A DNA stretch of 5,946 bases from JBFLVQ01 sp040758525 (GTDB lineage Bacteria; Acidobacteriota; Blastocatellia; Chloracidobacteriales; JADJPF01). The stretch is taken from assembly GCA_040758525.1 (NCBI GenBank), contig JBFLVQ010000600.1, positions 1 to 5,946 on the forward strand. The letters run 5' to 3'. The notes under the pieces were generated by a model. It was not told where the DNA came from and ran no database searches. It saw only the letters and a program-made list of their open reading frames with translations. The position numbers and the translations under genes are program-made. This document shows, in pieces, positions 1 through 4,713 of the stretch; positions within the stretch are counted from its first letter, which is position 1; each line of letters starts with the position of its first letter.

Positions 1-1082
1 AGAGTGGGTAAGGATGAGTTATCTTCTTTGTGTATACGCTTGGCAGTTGGCAAGGTTTTTACCGGTATAGCCAGATCAGAATCAGCAGTAGAACTATTAT
101 TTGCTTGGCTCTCAACTGCCGTAGCTTCCAGCTTGATACGAGTTTCAGCAGCAACAATAGCAGTCTCGAGCTCTTTGACAAGCGCCTGTACTGTCTGTGG
201 GCGATCCTCTGCATTCTTCTCTAAGGCATGCATTACCACTGTATTGATCTCAGCAGAGACATGTGTACAGACCTCCTGCATTGGGGGAGGTTTTTCAGAA
301 GTCTGCTTGATCGCTAGCGCAACTGAAGTAGAGGCATCAAAAGGAACACGCCCAGTAAGCATCTCATAAAGAATAACCCCTAGACTATAGATATCAGAAC
401 GCACATCCACCTCACGACCATAGCACTGTTCAGGTGACATATAATGGGGCGTACCCACTACCATCCCATGTCGTGTCAGTGGGCCTTCGTTCTGATCCTT
501 CAATTTAGCAATACCAAAATCTAACACCTTGACGATCTCTTCGCCTGCCTCTTGCTGTAGAAAAATATTGTCTGGCTTGAGGTCTCTATGAATGATTTTA
601 CGTTTATGGGCGACTTGCACCGCAGCACAGATCTGTTGGAAGATCTTGTTGGTCTCAGCGACAGAAATAAAACCTACTTCTCGCAATCGCTGTCGCAATG
701 TACAACCTTCTAAGAACTCCATTACCAAATAGACAGTGTTATTTTGAGTAAGGCCAAAGTCGAGTACTGCGATTGCGTTAGTATGGCGGATCTGCATGGC
801 TGCTTGCGCCTCACGTCGGAAGCGTTCGATCGCAGTACCGTCAGACATTAATGATGGATGCAGAATTTTGATCGCAACAGGAGAGTTAAGCTGCATATGG
901 GTAGCGCGATAGACATTACCCATGCCTCCTTCGGCAATCTTATATTCGATACGATACTTAAGATCTAATACAGTATCTATATAGATATCATCGTACCTTA
1001 ACAGAGTGAGCAGCTTGCCATCATAAGGGCAATACGCCTTGTCCTCTTTATATTCGCGCAGGCAACCTGGACACTTTTTCAT
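1..1082 (-). CDS. Zinc-ribbon Ser/Thr protein kinase (Hanks type), C-terminus outside window
   Basis: The reading frame opens with ATG at 1082-1080 and stays open to the window edge, giving 360 visible residues. An N-terminal zinc ribbon is visible: C4-x2-C7, then C18-P-Y-D21-G, the CxxC...CxxDG form I associate with acidobacterial kinases. A complete kinase domain spans about residues 43-305. It has a glycine loop AEGGMG (50-55), K72 in VAIK, E91 in helix C, HRDLKPDN (165-172), DFG (188-190), GTPHYMSPEQ (210-219), D230 in SDIYSLG, and R294. All catalytic residues are present, so an active cytoplasmic kinase that phosphorylates Ser/Thr is expected. The first Gly of the GxGxxG loop is Ala50. 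After residue 310 the chain becomes Ser/Thr/Ala-rich, like a linker to a membrane segment or sensor beyond the edge. The start is 48 bases after the polymerase stop, with no clear Shine-Dalgarno, so co-transcription is possible. Substrates cannot be inferred. Confidence 0.93.
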   Translation of the reverse strand, partial: MKKCPGCLREYKEDKAYCPYDGKLLTLLRYDDIYIDTVLDLKYRIEYKIAEGGMGNVYRATHMQLNSPVAIKILHPSLMSDGTAIERFRREAQAAMQIRHTNAIAVLDFGLTQNNTVYLVMEFLEGCTLRQRLREVGFISVAETNKIFQQICAAVQVAHKRKIIHRDLKPDNIFLQQEAGEEIVKVLDFGIAKLKDQNEGPLTRHGMVVGTPHYMSPEQCYGREVDVRSDIYSLGVILYEMLTGRVPFDASTSVALAIKQTSEKPPPMQEVCTHVSAEINTVVMHALEKNAEDRPQTVQALVKELETAIVAAETRIKLEATAVESQANNSSTADSDLAIPVKTLPTAKRIHKEDNSSLPT

Positions 1083-1130
1083 GACAACCCCCGAGGTGGC
1101 AGAGGGAGAGAAAAATCTATCTTCTTCTGA

Positions 1131-2879
1131 CTACTTTTGCCATGTCTTGGCAACTTTAATATCAACAGTTACAGGCACACTGGCGATAAATTCCGCGCCC
1201 GCCGCCACCATCTGGCGCTGTACTTCGGCGGCGATCTCTTCGGCCTGCTCACTACCAACTTCAATAACAAACTCATCGTGGACGTTGTTGACCAGTTGTG
1301 CTGAACTGCCTGCCAACGCCCTGTACAGCCGCATCATAGCACGCTTAGTAATATCAGCGGAAGTTCCTTGAATAGGCATGTTTTTACCCAGCCGTACTGC
1401 TGCTGCGACTGAGCTTGGATCGGCTTCATCATAGCTAATCTGCATTAGACGACCCAAGCGAGTACGGGTCTGGCGTGCCGCGACAGCACGCTCACCAGCA
1501 ATCTGCAACCATTTCGCAACACCTGCATAGGTTGAGAAATAGCGTTCAATTAGCCGCTCGGCCTCACGTAGCGAGCTATGCACACGATTGGCGAGCCCCT
1601 GCGCCCCCATGCCATAAACAATACCGTAATTAAGTTGCTTAGCCGCAGCTCTATGTTCATTGGTGATATCATTAAGCGGTACACCAAACATCTGGCTAGC
1701 AGTAACACGATGTAGATCTGCACCACTACGTAGCGCCTCTATTAATACACTGTCACAAGACCAGTCAGCGAGGATACGTAGTTCGATTTGGGAATAGTCG
1801 GCAATGATCAGTTGCTTTCCTGGCGCTGCCAGAAAACAGCTACGATAATCGGCAGTATGAGGAATCTGTTGTAAGTTTGGCTCATGACAGGCAAGCCGTC
1901 CTGTAGGTGTACCGATCTGACGAAAATCGGCATGAATACGCCCTGTCACAGGATGTATAAACTTAAGCATCCCTTCCCCATAACTGCTCAGTGCTTTCTG
2001 TAGACTGCGATATTCAAGTAATAGCTCAATTATTGGATATTCCCGAGCCAGTGCCTGCAATTGCACACTACGAGTACCTAGAATGGGAATCCCCATACGC
2101 TGTAAAGCATCTAGTACCTGTGCAGGGCTATCTAGATTAATGCGCGCTTCGCCAAACAGATTCATCTGCAGACAACCTGGCTCCAAAGCTTGCTGTAATT
2201 GCACAGCTAGTTCTTTATGCTTCTGTTCGATAACTTCTAGATGGGTACGCCAACGAGCCGCATCCAAGAGCATACCGGTTAGTTCCATTGCCGCGATCGG
2301 TGCAACTGCAGCAAATTCCAACTCGGCTGTCTCAACAAGACCAAGCTCTCTTAGCCGTATCTGCTCTGCCTGTTGCAAGGCAAGTACAACGATCGCATCA
2401 TAAGCAGCATAGCGAAGTTGCGATTCCGTTAACTCACTGCCCCAGTTGCTTAATTGCTGTGACTTATCGATCTCAATATTCAAGAAACGTGCGGCCGCAC
2501 TTAGTAGACTATGGTTGTCTTCTTCTCGTCCACAACTGATCAGTTGACTAGCCAACATTGTGTCAAAGATAGAATTAACTTCAAATCCTAAATGATGGCT
2601 GATCATCTTGAGATCAAATTTAGCGTTATGAAAGACCTTGCTAGGTCGCGCGGCAGTCAGTAGCGGTTTAAGCGCGGCAGCAAAGGCAGGGGTACGAAAC
2701 AGATCGATAATAAAAGCCTGTTCTGCAGTGCCAAGTTGTATTAGTCGTATACGACTATTAAAAGGGTCCAGGCCGGTTGTCTCTGTATCAATTCCTATAC
2801 TCTCTTGCTCACTAAGTAAGGCAAGCGCACAGGAGAGATCCTCACTAGTGTTTATTAGTTGATAATGAATTTCTGGCAT
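1131..2879 (-). CDS. polA: DNA polymerase I, Klenow-like: 3'-5' exonuclease plus polymerase, no 5' nuclease
   Basis: This 582-residue family A DNA polymerase starts directly with a DEDDy 3'-5' exonuclease domain (about 1-180). Exo I is D31 and E33 in IDTETTG, Exo II is FHNAKFD with D89, and Exo III is Y157-x3-D161, so proofreading looks intact. The polymerase domain follows (about 190-582). TGRL...NLQQIP lies at 326-340. Motif A is DYSQIELR (361-368). Motif B has R410, K414, Y418 and YG 422-423. QGTSADI lies at 504-510, and motif C is HDE (534-536). Both catalytic aspartates (D361, D535) are present. The roughly 320-residue 5'-nuclease domain of E. coli PolA is absent; the length matches Klenow fragment. 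The frame extends upstream to a GTG at 2936, but those 19 extra residues (Cys/Tyr/Arg-rich) look like untranslated DNA and precede a good -10 box, so the ATG at 2879 is preferred. Its role is probably gap filling in repair or Okazaki processing with a separate flap nuclease; that is inference. Confidence 0.95.
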   Translation of the reverse strand: MPEIHYQLINTSEDLSCALALLSEQESIGIDTETTGLDPFNSRIRLIQLGTAEQAFIIDLFRTPAFAAALKPLLTAARPSKVFHNAKFDLKMISHHLGFEVNSIFDTMLASQLISCGREEDNHSLLSAAARFLNIEIDKSQQLSNWGSELTESQLRYAAYDAIVVLALQQAEQIRLRELGLVETAELEFAAVAPIAAMELTGMLLDAARWRTHLEVIEQKHKELAVQLQQALEPGCLQMNLFGEARINLDSPAQVLDALQRMGIPILGTRSVQLQALAREYPIIELLLEYRSLQKALSSYGEGMLKFIHPVTGRIHADFRQIGTPTGRLACHEPNLQQIPHTADYRSCFLAAPGKQLIIADYSQIELRILADWSCDSVLIEALRSGADLHRVTASQMFGVPLNDITNEHRAAAKQLNYGIVYGMGAQGLANRVHSSLREAERLIERYFSTYAGVAKWLQIAGERAVAARQTRTRLGRLMQISYDEADPSSVAAAVRLGKNMPIQGTSADITKRAMMRLYRALAGSSAQLVNNVHDEFVIEVGSEQAEEIAAEVQRQMVAAGAEFIASVPVTVDIKVAKTWQK

Positions 2880-2888
2880 CTTGTTCTG

Positions 2889-2897
2889 ATTATAACA
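2889..2897 (-). promoter_or_regulatory. Candidate extended -10 promoter for the polymerase gene
   Basis: The minus strand reads TGTTATAAT (TGn plus a perfect TATAAT). The -10 box ends 9 bases before the ATG at 2879. No good -35 lies at 16-18 bases, which extended -10 promoters can tolerate. Transcription would begin only about 2-4 bases before the ATG, giving a leaderless or nearly leaderless mRNA. That fits the absence of a Shine-Dalgarno before the ATG and argues against the upstream GTG start. It is a short motif and chance occurrence is possible. Confidence 0.5.
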
Positions 2898-2951
2898 GCA
2901 CCATCTATACCTACAGATACAAAATTCAATGCGCACTAAGTAAAAGTAGGG

Positions 2952-2957
2952 TATAAT
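2952..2957 (+). promoter_or_regulatory. Candidate -10 box for the PilZ gene
   Basis: A perfect TATAAT lies 53 bases before the GTG start of the PilZ gene, in the divergent gap with the polymerase. The expected start of transcription is near 2964, leaving a leader of about 47 bases. No hexamer close to TTGACA is present at 16-18 bases upstream and there is no TGn extension, so the promoter is weak or needs an activator. Confidence 0.4.
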
Positions 2958-3010
2958 CTCTACGTGATAAAGCGGTTCTCCATCTTAACAAGCGAGACAT
3001 CTGAATACCT

Positions 3011-3814
3011 GTGGGCACTGAACGAAGAAAGTTTCCTAGAAGCAACTTTATATTACCTATGGAAGTACAGGGCTATGCTTGTGAACGTGGATCATTCCAC
3101 GAACGCACAGAGACCTATAATGTTAGTCAACTAGGTGCCTCATTTCGGCTCTATCAACAATTAGCAATTGATGACATTGTGCTAATCAACCTTGCCATGC
3201 CACGTCAATTGCGCCTCTTCGATCTAGAATCGTCACAATATAAAATCTACGCACAGGTGCGCCGTACACGTCTCTGGCCAGATGGTAGTATGATGGTTGG
3301 GGTCGCTTTTATATCTAAAGATCCTCCTGAATTGGATAGTGATCTAGCTACGATCAACTCTTTATCCGATACCCCAACATCTCGTAACTACTCCACAACA
3401 GAACAGGCAGTTGTGAAACCTCCGCTCCCAACAAGTTCATCGCCACCCGTACCATCTACTACTCCTCTTACTCCAATGGCGGAATCTGGTGGAGCAAATC
3501 AACGCCTGCCACTTGTTAATGATCGTGATGAACCACGTGCAAGGCTGCGCCTGAGTCTGAACATACGCGGTATTGACAAAAAAGGCCAATACTTTATTGA
3601 GACCATTCAAACTGAAGATGTCAGTAAGCATGGCCTCTGCTTTTTTATCTGTCAGCATGAATTGGAAGTCAATTCAATCGTGGAACTGGTAGGATTTCAA
3701 GGCAAATTTACGGCACAAGGCGAAGTGCGTCATACCTCTTATATTCCAGATAAGAAGAACTACCGTATCGGTCTACGCCTGCTAGGTGAACCAAACCATT
3801 GGGTGGTCAAATAG
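3011..3814 (+). CDS. Tandem PilZ domain protein (c-di-GMP receptor)
   Basis: This 267-residue protein has two PilZ domains joined by a Pro/Ser/Thr-rich linker (about residues 120-160). The first domain (about 4-103) has R6-x3-R10 followed by N37-x-S39-x2-G42. The second (about 174-260) has R176-x3-R180 followed by D203-x-S205-x2-G208. Each therefore carries both parts of the c-di-GMP binding signature, RxxxR and (D/N)xSxxG. No signal peptide or membrane span is visible, so a cytoplasmic receptor is expected. PilZ proteins act in c-di-GMP control of motility, pili, secretion or polysaccharide export; the output here cannot be told because no partner gene is adjacent. The start is GTG: an in-frame TGA lies three codons upstream (3002-3004) and the next ATG (codon 17) would delete the RxxxR motif. 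The Shine-Dalgarno is weak. The gene is divergent from the polymerase gene and convergent with the DinB-like gene. Confidence 0.88.
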   Translation: MGTERRKFPRSNFILPMEVQGYACERGSFHERTETYNVSQLGASFRLYQQLAIDDIVLINLAMPRQLRLFDLESSQYKIYAQVRRTRLWPDGSMMVGVAFISKDPPELDSDLATINSLSDTPTSRNYSTTEQAVVKPPLPTSSSPPVPSTTPLTPMAESGGANQRLPLVNDRDEPRARLRLSLNIRGIDKKGQYFIETIQTEDVSKHGLCFFICQHELEVNSIVELVGFQGKFTAQGEVRHTSYIPDKKNYRIGLRLLGEPNHWVVK

Positions 3815-3844
3815 TAAACAGACCTGAATAGATTATTGTTTACT
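3813..3844 (+). other. Stem-loop overlapping the PilZ stop codon
   Basis: AGTAAACA (3813-3820) is exactly complementary to TGTTTACT (3837-3844), an 8-bp AT-rich stem with a 16-base loop. The following bases are pyrimidine-rich but interrupted (TTCTCTTATTC), so as an intrinsic terminator it would be weak. It may instead protect the 3' end of the PilZ message. Confidence 0.3.
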
Positions 3845-3879
3845 TCTCTTATTCGATATTTTAAGGATATTTCTGTTTG

Positions 3880-3937
3880 TGCAGCCAATAGACACTCCTA
3901 CCTATTGACTGCAATCAGTCAAGACTGAGATCTGATT
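3880..3937 (+). other. Overlapping, mutually exclusive hairpins (attenuator-like)
   Basis: Segment 3880-3891 pairs with 3902-3913 (11 of 12 pairs, 10-base loop). Segment 3905-3911 (TTGACTG) pairs with 3916-3922 (CAGTCAA) around a 4-base CAAT loop. Segment 3915-3920 (TCAGTC) also pairs with 3923-3928 (GACTGA), and 3913-3918 (AATCAG) with 3932-3937 (CTGATT). Because they share bases, forming one excludes its neighbour. No T-run follows, so none is a standard terminator. Function is unknown. Confidence 0.4.
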
Positions 3938-4015
3938 AATATGTTGGAAGAGAGATTAAAGCCTATTTTTCCGCGAACTAGTTAACTTTTTAGCGACCTA
4001 CCTTAATTGTTAAAC

Positions 4016-4047
4016 TCCTCATAGTCCATTTTCCTCACAGTCATTTT
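4016..4047 (+). repeat. Imperfect tandem direct repeat, two copies of 16-17 bases
   Basis: Copy one is TCCTCATAGTCCATTTT (4016-4032) and copy two is TCCTCACAGTCATTTT (4032-4047). They differ by one substitution (T/C) and one extra C in copy one, with a 16-base repeat period. They lie about 30 bases before the operator-like palindrome. They could be paired protein-binding sites or simply slippage in pyrimidine-rich DNA. Confidence 0.45.
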
Positions 4048-4075
4048 GCTACTTTTTTCTATTTTTTTAACTTTA

Positions 4076-4097
4076 TTTGAATGAATACTCATTCAAA
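4076..4097. promoter_or_regulatory. TetR/FadR-type operator palindrome
   Basis: The arms TTTGAATGA (4076-4084) and TCATTCAAA (4089-4097) are perfect inverted repeats around ATAC. The core TGAATGAATACTCATTCA matches, from memory, the TGAATGA-NTAN-TCATTCA operator of the TetR-family fatty-acid-degradation repressor FadR (YsiA) of Bacillus subtilis at every specified position. Other TetR-family repressors use similar sites. No TetR gene and no controlled gene is recognisable in the window, so the operator assignment rests on sequence match alone. Confidence 0.5.
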
Positions 4098-4136
4098 ATC
4101 ATTAGCACGTTTTATCAGAAGGTATCAGGCAAGTCA

Positions 4137-4174
4137 AGAAAATTTTTTCTCGCACCAGAAATATTTTTTCTGGT
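4137..4174. other. Two AT-rich hairpins before the terminator
   Basis: AGAAAA (4137-4142) pairs with TTTTCT (4145-4150), and ACCAGAAA (4154-4161) pairs with TTTCTGGT (4167-4174) around a 5-base loop. Read on the minus strand, the second hairpin lies about 55 bases past the DinB-like stop and is followed by AAAAAATTTTCTT, so it could serve as a weak terminator for that gene. Confidence 0.35.
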
Positions 4175-4181
4175 ATGCAAT

Positions 4182-4230
4182 TTATAACCGTCAACAGCCC
4201 AAGCTGCTGACGGTTATAACAATATTTTTT
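4182..4230 (+). terminator. Intrinsic terminator, plus-strand direction
   Basis: TTATAACCGTCA (4182-4193) pairs perfectly with TGACGGTTATAA (4208-4219). After one A-C mismatch the stem continues for 4 bp (CAGC with GCTG) and closes with a CCAA loop. The hairpin is followed by CAATATTTTTT, with the T-run reaching the convergent DinB-like stop codon at 4229-4231. On the minus strand the 3' side is AATTGCATACC, without a T-run, so the orientation favours plus-strand transcripts. These would come from the PilZ gene about 370 bases upstream or from an unrecognised short transcript. Confidence 0.8.
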
Positions 4231-4684
4231 AGGCTTTTCTTAACAGTGCAATCTGGCCAGTGTGGTAGATGCAGTGGCGTATAGCATTATCCAGCATAAA
4301 GCGGACAGAATAGTCTCTCCCAATAACCGTCTCATTCAGCCTTGAATCAGGTAGTTGTGAAACTACTTTAAGAAATCCCTCTTGTGCACGATTGAGCATA
4401 ACTAGCGTCTCTACCCAAGCTAGTTCGCCGGGATCAACAATGGGGGGAAAATCTCCCTCGGCTGGCTCTTCCATAGCACGACCCATCAATCTATCAGCAA
4501 AGACATTCTGCCAAGCAGCAATATGTAAGACAATCTCCCAAATACTATGTGCACTAGAGATCGGCTTTGCTACTGCCTGTGTTAGCGTTACATCCTGCAA
4601 AGCCTCTCGCAATGACAAACCATACCTGGCATCGCCATCATAGATTCTCTGCATATCTTCAACGATCTTTTCAATCTCTGACAT
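4229..4684 (-). CDS. DinB/YfiT-like putative metal-binding four-helix protein
   Basis: This 151-residue protein fits the DinB-like superfamily in length (150-170 is usual) and in histidine placement. H54 lies in LHIAAWQ at the end of the second helix, after H46. H137 and H141 lie in HCIYHTGQIALL near the C-terminus, the HxxxHxGQ signature of the family. These three helical His residues (54, 137, 141) probably bind a divalent metal. Members include bacillithiol or mycothiol transferases and many proteins of unknown reaction; which applies here cannot be told. The ATG at 4684 is chosen because AAGGAG lies 8 bases upstream; a GTG at 4711 would add nine residues with no homology feel and bury this Shine-Dalgarno. 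The gene follows the barrel gene by 29 bases on the same strand, so the two are probably one operon. Confidence 0.85.
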   Translation of the reverse strand: MSEIEKIVEDMQRIYDGDARYGLSLREALQDVTLTQAVAKPISSAHSIWEIVLHIAAWQNVFADRLMGRAMEEPAEGDFPPIVDPGELAWVETLVMLNRAQEGFLKVVSQLPDSRLNETVIGRDYSVRFMLDNAIRHCIYHTGQIALLRKA

Positions 4685-4692
4685 CTCTCTTT

Positions 4693-4698
4693 CTCCTT
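4693..4698 (-). promoter_or_regulatory. Shine-Dalgarno fixing the DinB-like start
   Basis: The minus strand reads AAGGAG with 8 bases before the ATG at 4684. It is the clearest ribosome-binding site in the window and decides between this ATG and the GTG at 4711. Confidence 0.75.
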
Positions 4699-4713
4699 GA
4701 TTGATTTCCACAG

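Larger units (their letters stand above)
3815..4228. other. Structured intergenic region between convergent genes
   Basis: No convincing coding sequence lies in these 414 bases. In order they contain a weak stem-loop overlapping the PilZ stop (3813-3844), a cluster of mutually exclusive hairpins (3880-3937), an imperfect tandem repeat (4016-4047), two T-runs (4053-4058 and 4062-4068), an operator-like palindrome (4076-4097), two AT-rich hairpins (4137-4174) and an intrinsic terminator (4182-4230). The order operator, short stretch, terminator would suit a small RNA or a decayed gene, but no clear promoter was found. Confidence 0.6.

Noticed and set aside
4..369. Plus-strand 121-residue frame opposite the kinase
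   Set aside because: It is antisense to the well-supported kinase domain and linker; Ser/Ala-rich composition is typical of an opposite-strand shadow.
1039..2862. Several plus-strand frames opposite the polymerase (1039-1371, 2083-2403, 2288-2539, 2638-2862)
   Set aside because: All lie antisense to conserved polymerase and exonuclease motifs and show no protein-family features.
2880..2936. Extension of the polymerase to an upstream GTG
   Set aside because: The 19 added residues look non-coding (Cys/Arg/Tyr-rich) and lie upstream of and across the extended -10 box.
3437..3658. Minus-strand 73-residue frame inside the PilZ gene
   Set aside because: It is antisense to the linker and second PilZ domain, with no ribosome site or recognisable features.
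3941..3985. 14-codon frame after the competing hairpins, considered as a leader peptide
   Set aside because: No ribosome-binding site, no run of one regulatory amino acid, and no downstream gene to attenuate.
4081..4284. 67-residue plus-strand reading frame starting inside the operator palindrome
   Set aside because: It runs through the terminator hairpin and into the DinB-like gene, has no Shine-Dalgarno, and its composition resembles no family I know.
4685..4711. Extension of the DinB-like protein to a GTG at 4711
   Set aside because: It would place the strong AAGGAG inside the coding sequence; the ATG at 4684 is ideally spaced from it.
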